DNA of 64,000 nt from Vandiemenella viatica (taxonomy: Eukaryota; Arthropoda; Insecta; Orthoptera; Morabidae), in the NCBI GenBank assembly GCA_031002005.1, contig CM061919.1:220222739-220286738 (forward strand), read 5' to 3'. The notes under the pieces were generated by a model. The model worked only from the letters and a program-made list of their open reading frames with translations, was not told where the DNA came from and did not search any database. Below are positions 46,120-54,855 of this stretch, piece after piece (positions within the stretch are counted from its first letter, which is position 1; each line of letters opens with the position of its first letter). The position numbers were made by a program, and so were the translations under genes.

Positions 46120-46722
46120 TTATCGTGACCTACCAATTATAAAATACTGACTTTACCAAAAATGTAGTAGTTTCCAAGTGTTGTCAGGTTTTAATTAAAA
46201 AAAAAACACCCTTACCGTCTGCGTTCAGTTTATGTCATCCCTTTTCTACAAATGAAGACATTAATGACATTTATTAATATTCTTATTTTTAAAAATACAT
46301 TAAATTTTAAAAGTGGCGGCCTTTCCCTCTAATTGTACAGTAATGTTCCTATTCGCGTGGAGTGTGGCTATGACTTGAAAACCGTTTCAGTTTTACAAGG
46401 TCAAAATCTTAAATTTGGTAGGTCACAGTAAGGTCTTTGACAATTAAAGGCTTATTAATCAATTATCAGGACCCTTTGTACATTTTTTACTTCAGCAAAA
46501 GTGTCATAGTTTTCCGATTTCAGCCACACTCCAAGCAAATAGGAGTCTTACTGTAGAGCAAAATTTTGAACGTTTAATGTAATTTTTAAAATAAAAAATA
46601 TTAACTAATGTCAATAATTAGAAATGGTATGACACAAACCGAACGCAATTGGGGAATTACTAATACTTGAACACCCTTGATAAAGTCAAAATTTTATATT
46701 TGGCAGGTCACGATAAGGCCGT
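46120..46722. mobile_element. foldback element, arms of about 240 bp, with an extra end copy inside
   Basis: Left 46120-46375 and the reverse complement of 46495-46722 align: shared blocks are TATCGTGACCT(A/G)CCAA, CGTTC(A/G)GTTT(A/G)TGTCAT and GGAGTGTGGCT. A further copy of the terminal motif, GGTAGGTCACAGTAAGG in plus orientation, lies at 46420-46436 within the spacer. The spacer and arms are AT-rich and non-coding. Confidence 0.8.
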
Positions 46723-46739
46723 TCGACAATGGTAGATGA

Positions 46740-47457
46740 TTGTTTATATATTACACTGTGCAACAAATTGCAATGTCACAATTTTTTTTCTTCCAAAATG
46801 TAGCCGTTCTTTATGTATTTCGACCTCATGAATTCGAAAATGATACTCAAAACATCAAATCACGTACAGTTTTTGCACAAATCGCATACATTTGCAATTA
46901 ATGATAATGGAATGTAATGATATTATAACACACACGAAAACACCATATGAAGATCAGAAGCGTGCGTTCCTAGCGACACACAACAAATGTCACGTTGCAA
47001 ACATTGTGTTTGCTGAAGGAAGTACGTGTTAGTGTTGGTGTCAAAGTCTACCTGATGCTGTGTAAACTCTCCTAACAGTTTTTGTTATATTTGTGGTGAA
47101 AAAAGACACTTTACAAAGAAACATTACTGCTTTCGGTAAAAAAATCTACCATATCTATTTGGGACTGAAACCGGGAGATATCGATAAACCATGGGGTCCA
47201 CAGGTAGTGTGTGTTGTGGGTGTAGAAAATTTACGATGGTGGGCGGCAGGAAAGAAGAAGTCATTACCCTTTTGCATCTCTATGGTCTGGTGGAAGCAGC
47301 GGAATCATACCAACGACTGCTACTTCTGCTCTTGTAACATAACTGATTTCAACCAGAACAACAAGAAGACTGTTGAGTACCCGAACAACACTCGCTCAGC
47401 GATTCGTCCTGTTCCACAATGCACGGACATTCCTATACCACAGCCTCCGCAGACTTA
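46740..47457 (+). pseudogene. multicopy arthropod protein family, N-terminal part
   Basis: Plus frames give FCYICGEKRHFTKKHYC at about 47078 and, after a shift, IYHIYLGLKPGDIDKPWGPQ, VVCVVGVENLRWWAAGKKKS, DCYFCSCNITDF and YPNNTRSAIRPVPQCTDIPI. I recognise this order (CYxCGE, GDxDKxWxPxxxC, C-x2-C, SAIRPVPH) from a large family of uncharacterised arthropod proteins present in many near-identical copies per genome, probably of transposon origin. The paired cysteines suggest zinc binding. The frame is broken near 47135, and a Tc1 element splits the gene at 47457. The region 46740-47075 resembles the non-coding leader of such copies. Confidence 0.7.
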
Positions 47458-48675
47458 CACTGAAGAGCCAAAGAAACTGGTACAGGCGTGCCTATGCAAA
47501 CACAGAGATACGTAAACACTCAGAGTACGGCGGTCGGCAACGCCTATATAAGACAACAGGTGTCTGGCGCAGGCGTTAGATCGGTTACTGCTGCTACAAT
47601 GGCAGGTTATCACGATTTAAGTGAGTTTTAACGTGGTGTTATAGTCGGCGCACGAGAGATGGGACACAGCAACTCCGAGGTAGCGATGAGTTGTGGATTT
47701 TCCCATACGACCATTTCACGAGTGCACCGTGAATATCGGGAATCTGGTAAAACATTAAATCTGCGACATCGCTGCGGACGGAAAAAGATCCTGCAACAAC
47801 GGGACCAACGACGACTGAAGAGAATCGTTCAACGTGGCAGAAGTGCAACCATTCCGCAAATTGCTGCGGATTTCAATACTGGGCCATCAACAAGTGTCAG
47901 CGTGCGAACCATTCAGCGAAACATCATCGATATGGGCTATCGGAGCCGAAGGCCCACTCGTGTACCCTTGCTGCGTGCACCCCACAAAGCTTTACGCCTC
48001 GCCTGGGCCCGACAACACCGACATTGGACTGTTGATGATTGAAAACATGTTACCTGGTCTGACGAGTCTCGTTTCCAATTGTATCGATCGGATGGGCATG
48101 TACGGGTATGGAGACAACCTCATGAATTCTTGAACCCTGCATGTCAGCAGGGGACTGTTCAAGTTGGTGGAGGCTCTGTAATGGTGTGGGGCGTGTGCAG
48201 TTGGAGTGACATGGGACAACTGATACGTCTAGATACGACTCTGACAGGTGACACGTATGTACGCATCCTGGCTGATCAGCTGCATCCATTCATGTCCAGT
48301 GTGGATTCCGACGGACTTGGGCAATTCCAGCAGGACAATGCAGCACCCCACACGTCCAGAATTGCTACAGAGTGGCTCCAGGAACACTTTTCTGAGTTTA
48401 AACACCTTCGCTGGCCGCCAAACTCCCCAGACATGAACATTGTTGACCATATCTGGGATGCCTTGTAACGTGCCGTTCAGAAGATATCTCCCCCCCCCCC
48501 CCCGTACTCTTATGGATTTATGAACAGTCTTGCAGTATACTTGATGACAATTCCCTCCAGCACTACTTCAGACATTAGTCAAGTCCATGCCACGTCGTGT
48601 TGCGGCAATTCTGCGTGCTCACGGGGGCCCTACACGATATTAGGCAGGTATACCAGTTTCTTTGGCTCTTCAGTG
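47458..48675 (+). mobile_element. Tc1-type transposon with perfect inverted repeats
   Basis: A 1218-bp element. Each end reads CACTGAAGAGCCAAAGAAAC then TGGTA, a perfect 25-bp inverted repeat. The target dinucleotide TA is duplicated at 47456-47457 and 48676-48677. It is inserted into the pseudogene 46740-49010. Perfect ends and an almost intact transposase frame make it the youngest DNA transposon here. Confidence 0.96.
47599..48560 (+). pseudogene. Tc1 transposase with three nonsense codons
   Basis: From the ATG at 47599 a single frame runs to 48466 without any indel, broken only by stops at 47629 (TAA), 48040 (TGA) and 48466 (TAA). Order: MAGYHDLSEF, a helix-turn-helix around SNSEVAMSCGFSHTTISRVH, the GRKK linker, SVSVRTIQRNIIDMGYRSRR, then the catalytic core TWSDES (Asp at 48061), QQDNAAPH (Asp at 48334) and MNIVDHIWD (Asp at 48445 where the family has Glu). 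36 residues separate the last two, the DD36E arrangement. A 14-base C run (48490-48503) lies in the C-terminal segment. Inactive as it stands. Confidence 0.9.
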
Positions 48676-48677
48676 TA

Positions 48678-49010
48678 TATGCGGACGACAGTGATGACAT
48701 AGATACCATGCAGAAGATGGAAGATGGGCCCTCTTCTTGTTCACTCAGCCAGATCTAAATGATTTAGTCCGTGATCTGGGACTGACAAGGGATAAAGCAG
48801 AGCTCCTAGGGTCAAGAGTGCGTGAAAGACGATTTTTTTAGCACCCGGTACGTCCCTTACATTTGTTTCAGGATATCAAGGGCATGGGACGACGATACCA
48901 GGGAACCTGGGATGTTCGGATGATAAGTGACTACTGCTGGATACTTTACCGTGAGCACACGGGAATGCCCCATAAGAGGAAAGCAGGGACCACCCCATGA
49001 CAACTAATAA
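48678..49010 (+). pseudogene. multicopy arthropod protein family, middle and C-terminal parts
   Basis: Continues the gene cut at 47457. LNDLVRDLGLTRDKAELLGS lies at about 48750-48815 and FQDIKGMGRRYQGTWDVRMI, SDYCWILYREHTGMPHKRK at about 48875-48985. In the family a long central region lies between these blocks; here about 50 bp remain, so the copy has a large internal deletion. FHQDI...RYQG.W...DYCW near the C-terminus is the family signature as I remember it. Confidence 0.65.
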
Positions 49011-49019
49011 ACCACGGAA

Positions 49020-49404
49020 TGAATAAGGTTAGGGCAAGTTTTGTACCACATTCTCTGAATGCATCTGTTCACTGTGTGCATATTTCAATATGTTGTTATT
49101 TTAAACTTGTATTCTACTTCAGTATGATACTACTTCAATACGTGATATCAGTATACGATTTGTGCCAAGACTGTGGGTGATACGATGTTTTGAGTAACAT
49201 TTTCGAATTAAAGAGGCAGATACACATAAAGAACGTCTACTTTTGCGAAAAGAGTTTTTTTCGCTGTTGGATAGTAGTATCTATTGAACACCCTGCATAT
49301 CATAATTTGAGGAGTGTGTCGTTAATTATGAGTGTAACCTTTACGTTAAGTATCATTGCCATTCGTATTTCATTTTTTTCCCTTAGAGCCTTATCTCTTT
49401 AAAC
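49020..49404. other. intron, no gene recognised
   Basis: AT-rich, with a 70-codon plus ORF (49190-49402) without known motifs. Confidence 0.3.
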
Positions 49405-49610
49405 GTTGAGGTCATTAAAGGCGGAGAGGAATGGTTGCAAGGAACGAGAAGGAATTCAGCTACGGCTTTTGAAGGAACCATCGTGGTATTCGCCTAGCTT
49501 GATTTCGGTAAACCATAGCAACCAGAAATTTGGATGGACGGACGGAGATTTGAACCAATGGTCTCTAGACTGTCAGACCAGGCGTTACCACTCACCCTCC
49601 TGGCTCGGAT
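49405..49610 (-). mobile_element. SINE-A copy (old)
   Basis: Recognised on plus by GGTTGCAAGGAACGAGAAGG, TTTTGAAGGAACCATCGTGG and the head remnant ACCACTCACCCTCCTGGCTC. Many substitutions. Confidence 0.75.
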
Positions 49611-49784
49611 ACACACACACATGTAATTACTCGCCATACCGAGTGATAGACGCTACGATTTAGTTCAAGTCACAACATCCAATCCAAAGTGTCCGCCTCA
49701 ATATTTTCCTAATCTGGCTTCAGCTCTGAAGTTTGTCACACTTCTCAGAATTATCATAACATCCGATTTAGATGAATTTTATAT

Positions 49785-49995
49785 TTAGAGCCTTGCCGTG
49801 TCTTTAGAACCAGGAAAGAAGAGGGGAAAAGAATAGGAAGTAATTATTCACCAATGGCCTTGCTGTAGGAATTCTCCCGGGATTCTCCTGGAGTGATTTG
49901 GGGAAACTATGGATAACCGAAGTCAGGATGGCTGGACCAGGGGTCAAATCCGAAGCTACCAAGCCAATACCAGTACCAGTATCCAGATGAAGGAG
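49785..49995 (-). mobile_element. SINE-A copy (very old)
   Basis: Body blocks GGAATTCTCCCGGGATTCTC and CTGGAGTGATTTGGGGAAAC on plus identify it. The head is eroded (GGGGTCAAATCCGAAGC). It lies about 180 bp from the preceding copy. Confidence 0.65.
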
Positions 49996-50462
49996 AAACA
50001 TTTATCCTTCACGTACGTCTTTCAAACACGAAACTTTCCGGGCTGATTTTCTATGAAACCATGGTAATGGTGTAAGAAGACCAATCTACCCCGACTGCTT
50101 GGGCCACTTACACAGAAGCCACTAGTATAGAGAAAACTTGCTTGGCCACTGGAAAATGTTCCACACATGGCTTTGGGGAGGTTAGGAAGCGAGGCACCTT
50201 ACTGCCACTGGCGCCTGCTCACAAGACCACATTGAGAAAATAATTATTCCACAGAACCAATAAAGTAACTGGGCGCTCTCCTTGTGTTAATTTTGGGTAG
50301 TTCTTTGCAACGGGGACTACCTCACGATATGGAGAGGTGGAGAGGTAGAGTAAATTTAGAAGAGAGGTCGCCTTCCTTAGAAGTATAAAGCAAGTGGAGA
50401 TGGATGCTGCGGAGACGCACACCAGAAAATTGTTGAGTTGAATAAACCTTAGCAATTGGATT

Positions 50463-50464
<2 letters not shown>

Positions 50465-50519
<55 letters not shown>
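50465..50519. repeat. (AT)n microsatellite plus poly-T
   Basis: About 19 AT dinucleotides (50465-50502) followed by 17 T (50503-50519). On minus it reads A-run then (TA)n, which could derive from a retrotransposon tail. Confidence 0.9.
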
Positions 50520-51019
50520 GCGAAACAAGAAACTTAATGCGCACACGATTAAACACTTCAGAAGCTGACCAAATTTTCTCATTTCGCTATAGTTGTAAAC
50601 TATAAAAACGTATGAAAGGACAGGTTGCCTCATTCAGAAAGCTATCTTCATTAGTTCACGATGATGCTGTTACCAGACGAGGACTTGACGAACAGAATAA
50701 AAAGAGATCGAGAACGAATTGAGGAACTTTATAAGGGACTAAGTTCCGTTGCATTCAATGTCAGAACAGGGCTAATAGCAACTGAATGCATCATGAGATA
50801 AAAACGCTTTTCATCTCTTCCGCACACTCGTCCATCAAATACAAGCATAAAATTCGAACACTGAATGGCATCCACCCAAGCAGCGTCCATTCGAAGGTAA
50901 TCACGAAATTCCCGAAAAGAAACAACCAACATTAACCTTTGCTGGAGAAGATGATGGAATAATCAGACGCTGTTAATTAATTAAATCACGTAGAAATGAC
51001 TGATTGCAGACCGTAAGGA

Positions 51020-51245
51020 GGCGATGTGCAGAGGTCGAGCCGGGCTGGTGGTTGCGAAAGCTGCGGGAGGCGCCGTCTTATGACACTGTGCATTGTAACG
51101 AGTTTCACCCGCGGCAGATGCAACCGTCCCACTTGGGCCGTCCAGCCAACCACTCACACGGCCGCGCGCCGTAGAAAGCGAACGCCACTCTCCTGCACGC
51201 GAGTTTGTTTTATTTAGCTTCGCTCTTCCCCTTTCGCTTTCTGCA
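51020..51245. promoter_or_regulatory. CpG-rich patch
   Basis: About 220 bp with many CpGs, including CACGGCCGCGCGCCGTAG, in AT-rich surroundings. A 63-codon plus ORF has no recognisable product. Possible promoter or GC-rich repeat remnant. Confidence 0.25.
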
Positions 51246-51439
51246 CAGTTCTTTTATTGCGAAGTGCTAAGTATCCACTGCCAACGCCTACTCAGAACTG
51301 CTTTACAATCACAAGGAAAGACTTGAGCTTCAGAGTAAGAATCGGAGTGTTTTCTATTTAATAAAGAATATACGTTTTGCTGAATAATAGATTAGGATAA
51401 GAGGGAAAATGCAGACTCAGGCACAATAAGGACCTATAC

Positions 51440-51760
51440 CAACAACTGAAGAGCATTATAACAGCTAAGAGAAACAACAGGTTAATCTTTATGGTGACAC
51501 AATCAGAGACTCATCTGGAAAATCTTCAACACCGAGTCTAGAGAGAAAGCAAAGCGGACGAGGGTAGTCAGAAAAGATCTCGAATAACTGGAAATTGATC
51601 CCAACGAGATTCACAACAGGGACAAGTACAAAATGTTGATTAAAGCATCTGATTCTTCTCAGTCACTAACAGCCAAAACACTGCGCCCCGTATCTGGGGT
51701 GAAATGGACGCAAGAAAGAAAAAGCAGGCACAATGCAAGGATGAAGGAATAATAAACTAA
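51440..51760 (+). pseudogene. LINE ORF2 C-terminal remnant
   Basis: One plus frame reads HNQRLIWKIFN, RTRVVRKDLE, then LEIDPNEIHNRDKYKMLIKA and GVKWTQERKSRHNARMKE before a stop. This is the VRxDLxxLxI...DIxxRxxFRxxI...KWTEERKxxHSxRMKExW end of a common insect LINE type. One stop interrupts it. Confidence 0.7.
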
Positions 51761-51839
51761 GAAGAATGGTCGCCAGTGTGAAGAACCACATCGTCCATGA
51801 TTGCAAAAACGAAAAAAAAACATTAGGAGATATTTAACT

Positions 51840-52410
51840 TAGGTAATTTTATTATATTTACTGAACAAACCCGCATCCCGTTGCCTCACTTGCCTGCAGC
51901 ACAGTGGTCCTGTCTGGCGCTGACACGGGGTTAGCTGATTCGAGTCCTTGTGGTGGAAGAAAGTTTCATCATCAGAACTCGGCCTGGAGGTTAGGAGGGG
52001 TGGTGGTGCACAATTCCTAATTGCACCAAAGTCCCCAAACCTCACCGCAGTGCGTTCGGAGTGAGGGCATTCCACAGTGTTCATTCGTCCGTCTGATGGG
52101 AACGTTAAGCCTGGTGCCCCCCCCCCCCCCCTCCAGTGTCATTCGGAAGAGTAGGCCTGAATGGGTCGGCACAGGTTTTCACCCTCTTCCTTCTTTATCT
52201 CTCGTTTCATACAACACAAATACACCATCACACATACACTATTACAGTCATCCACGCTTACAACACTTACGAACTCCATCACGCTGGGCAAGGCAACAGG
52301 AAACCCACCCAGTTCATCTTCCCAGACTTTACCATAGAGGGTTAAAGCTACCCCATGGTAACCACTTATACGGGAACAAGAAAAAGAGGATTGGATAAAC
52401 GGTTCTGCCA
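51840..52410. repeat. candidate dispersed repeat with GTTAAGCCTGGTGCCCCC core
   Basis: 52105-52140 has GTTAAGCCTGGTGC followed by 14 C, then TAGGCCTGAATGGGTCGGCA and a CACACATACAC-rich stretch. I recall similar wording from repeats in orthopteroid genomes, but only one copy is here, so this is recall rather than evidence. Overlapping ORFs on both strands have no known domain. Confidence 0.35.
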
Positions 52411-52904
52411 TAACTAATGTATTTGCATTATATTTCTCAAGTCAAATGCTAAAACAAAGATCACGAGATTGTAACACTGATTTCTTATATCTATCTATTG
52501 GAGGTGGTGTATATATATTTCTCAAGAGAAGCAAAATAGCTGCTGTATTTGTATAAAATTTCATTCACTCTTTGGTGACATTGCAATATTGCCGAAATAA
52601 TATAATTTATATCTGTGTGTTTACTGCTTCAGCGAAAATTAAAAAAAAATCAAATTACCAGGAAATATTTTGTTTTTAGAAGATAAATTTGCTATTTCTT
52701 GTCAGAAATTTATCATGTTGCATTGTCACCACCGCGAGTTCGAGATGAGCGTAATACATGTATATCAGCAAGTGCTTAACGAACAATTCGGTGTAGTCGT
52801 TTCACCATTGAACTTAAAAAGACGGAAATGCAGTCATAAATATCAGATTTCCTACATTTCTAAGCGTTGTTTTACATTACTAAATATTTTCTCAGAATGA
52901 CAAA
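52411..52904. other. intron, no gene recognised
   Basis: AT-rich, with one 76-codon plus ORF (52670-52900) of no known family. Confidence 0.3.
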
Positions 52905-53092
52905 ATTGCTCGTCGACCTCGAGATCGGGAAAGTAATTGGGCAAAGAGCGGAAAGGAATTCGGTGATGCCCTTTTGAAGGAACAATCCCGGCATTCGCCT
53001 GGTGAAATCTGGATGGTCGGACCGAGATTCGAACCCACGTCCTCCCAAATGCGAGACCATAGCATTACCGCTCACCCACCGCGCTCGGTGTA
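52905..53092 (-). mobile_element. SINE-A copy with an internal deletion
   Basis: The minus head ACCGAGCGCGGTGGGTGAGC is well preserved and the B-box is GGTTCGAATC. About 30 bp between the head and the CCAGGCGAATGCCGGG block are missing. Ends GACCTCGAGG on minus. No clear duplication. Confidence 0.88.
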
Positions 53093-53519
53093 CAAGATGT
53101 AATTCATTCCGGCATGTCCTACTGTTTAAAAACCGCAATCAGGCTTCTTGAGATACAACACTGCAGCGTGGTAGTATGAGAAAATTAGGTCTGCCCTTAA
53201 TAAAGTCTGTAATTAACGGCAATCAACTATTTCAATGATACTAAAGAACGCGCTTCTATTTCTTAGAGTTGCAATATAGGATGGTGTAAAAAAGACAGAA
53301 CCGCGCTTATAACTTTTTTTTTGTATCAACTGGTATGAAGTGTACTTCTGAATATTTTTAATTATATGTGGAATTTGAAAAAAAATTACCCAGCATTTTG
53401 CGGGTCAGTTTAAGTTACAATAGGGGTGAATGCACGACAAATGCACGGTCAAATTAACTTTCGGTATTTCCGGATCAAGACTCTACCTACCAAATTAAAC
53501 ACGGATCTTAACTTATTCC
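53093..53519. other. intron, no gene recognised
   Basis: AT-rich with no credible ORF or repeat. Confidence 0.3.
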
Positions 53520-53632
53520 ACTAACCGAAGGTTGGGTGGATACGCCGAAGAAGGCATACTGATCAAAGGTGTCCGATATAGTGCGGTAAGTTCCTTTACT
53601 AGGTCATCTACAGATCATGGTGGAGTCAGGAT
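53520..53632 (-). mobile_element. SINE-B 3' fragment
   Basis: Plus strand ACCGAAGGTTGGGTGGATAC, AAGAAGGCATACTGATC and GCGGTAAGTTCCTTTACTAG match the SINE-B 3' half seen at 3780-3900. The tRNA head is missing. It lies just 51 bp beyond the donor site of the ADAMTS-like exon. Confidence 0.65.
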
Positions 53633-53683
53633 GAGTGACCTTGAGTTTTGAAGACAGGGAGGAAGATGGTGCAGTGGACTCAC

Positions 53684-53901
53684 CGGCGGCAGCTCGGTGT
53701 AGACGACGTGTGGACTGTCGCCGCTGGTGGAGTTGCTGGCGTCCGCCTCCCACACCCGAAGCTGACCACCGCTCAGTAGTTGCGGGTGCGGCCGCAGGTG
53801 CAGCTTCACAGCCTTGCCGAACGCGTCCAGCCGCACGCGGCGGGAACCACCGTCCGCGTCCACCGGCCTCTTCCACACCCGCACCACCTCGTACTCGGGA
53901 A
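53684..53901 (-). CDS. ADAMTS-like metalloprotease, propeptide exon (upstream of the two)
   Basis: A minus-strand exon of 218 bp, GC- and CpG-rich in AT-rich DNA. The acceptor is AATGTTGTGTTCCAG above 53901 and the donor CCGCCG|GTGAGT ends it at 53684. It starts with two bases of a split codon and ends in phase 0. It encodes VPEYEVVRVWKRPVDADGGS, then RRVRLDAFGKAVKLHLRPHP, QLLSGGQLRVWEADAS and PHVVYTELPP. YEVVxPxRVDxxG...LxLxAFGxxxxLxLxPxxxLLxxG is the start of the reprolysin (M12B) propeptide of ADAMTS proteases, which are secreted and act on extracellular matrix. It splices in frame to 25512-25610 across a 28-kb intron. The signal-peptide exon should be to the right. Which ADAMTS member it is cannot be decided from the propeptide. 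Confidence 0.82.
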
Positions 53902-54028
53902 CTGGAACACAACATTATCTGTCAAATACTCGCACAAACGTCCGCTCTACAGTATTTTCGAATTGAAACTATTCTGGGCACTGTAGGGGAGAATTTGTTA
54001 GCATTACGCGTAAGTGCGAATGCGCCGT

Positions 54029-54094
54029 AACGTTCTGCGCATGTGAACTTAACGTTCTGCACATGCGAACTTAACGTTCTGCACATGCGCACTT
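54029..54094. repeat. 22-bp minisatellite, three units, with TGCGCATG-type motifs
   Basis: Three tandem copies of AACGTTCTGC(A/G)CATG(C/T)GAACTT at 54029-54050, 54051-54072 and 54073-54094, with a partial fourth (AACG) after. Units contain CACATGCG/CGCATGTG, near the NRF-1/Ewg site YGCGCAYGCGCR. It lies about 130 bp upstream of the ADAMTS-like exon in transcription direction. Confidence 0.85.
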
Positions 54095-54645
54095 AACGAT
54101 ACGTTGATGAAAGCAGCCACGATAGTGACCGCTGTCACTTTAAAAATTAATGATAGTAATAAATAATAATATAAATTAATATCAATCATCATCATTATCA
54201 GCACATACTACCTGTAAATATCTATATTATAAAATAGATTCTATTTGTTCCAAATAAATGTTTTATTTTGCTGATTTCTCTAGTATTCTATTGATTGTAA
54301 GAACTGTCATCAGATACTTTTGTCCAACATGTTCTCCGACACAATAAGCTCTAAAAACACTATACAGTCCGAAACTCGATGAGGTACTCTATGATCAGCC
54401 AAGTATGTTTTCACTTTCTGATAATTTTCATTTGTTTGCGAGAATAACTTGGTCAAAGTTCCTATTTACTGCAAAAGTACATCAAAACTAATAAAAAAAT
54501 ACAAAGAAAATACTATACAGGGAAACTACATATAAACTGCAACGGGAAAATACATATAAAAAAGATTGTATAACCCATGAAAGATTCACTTCTACATATT
54601 GGTACACGCATTTATTTTCGTTTCATTTTTTGTGACTTTACAAAT
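54095..54645. other. intron, no gene recognised
   Basis: AT-rich, no credible ORF. Confidence 0.3.
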
Positions 54646-54649
54646 ATTC

Positions 54650-54850
54650 GACGTCGAGGTCATTAGAGGCGGGAAAGATCTGGGGGCAAGGAGCGGGTAG
54701 GAATTCGGCCATGGCTTTTGGAAAGAATAATCCCGACATTCACCTGGAGTGATTTTGAGAAACCATTGAAGATAAGAACTTTATGTTCGATGAACTCGAG
54801 TCGTCCCGAATGCGAGGCCGGAACGTTACCATCCATCCATCACTCTCAGT
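54650..54850 (-). mobile_element. SINE-A copy
   Basis: Plus strand ATTCGACGTCGAGGTCATTA, GGGGGCAAGGAGCGGGTAGG, ATTCACCTGGAGTGATTTTG and CGAATGCGAGGCCGGAACGT. The B-box region is altered. GACCTCGACGTCGAA-type 3' end. Confidence 0.82.
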
Positions 54851-54855
54851 CACCA

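Noticed and set aside
53635..54030. 131-codon plus ORF over the GC-rich block
   Set aside because: Antisense to the ADAMTS-like exon, which has matching splice sites and a recognisable propeptide; the plus ORF has low-complexity Arg/Pro/Ala text.
54029..54094. CRISPR-like short repeats
   Set aside because: Units are directly tandem without spacers and the DNA is clearly eukaryotic.
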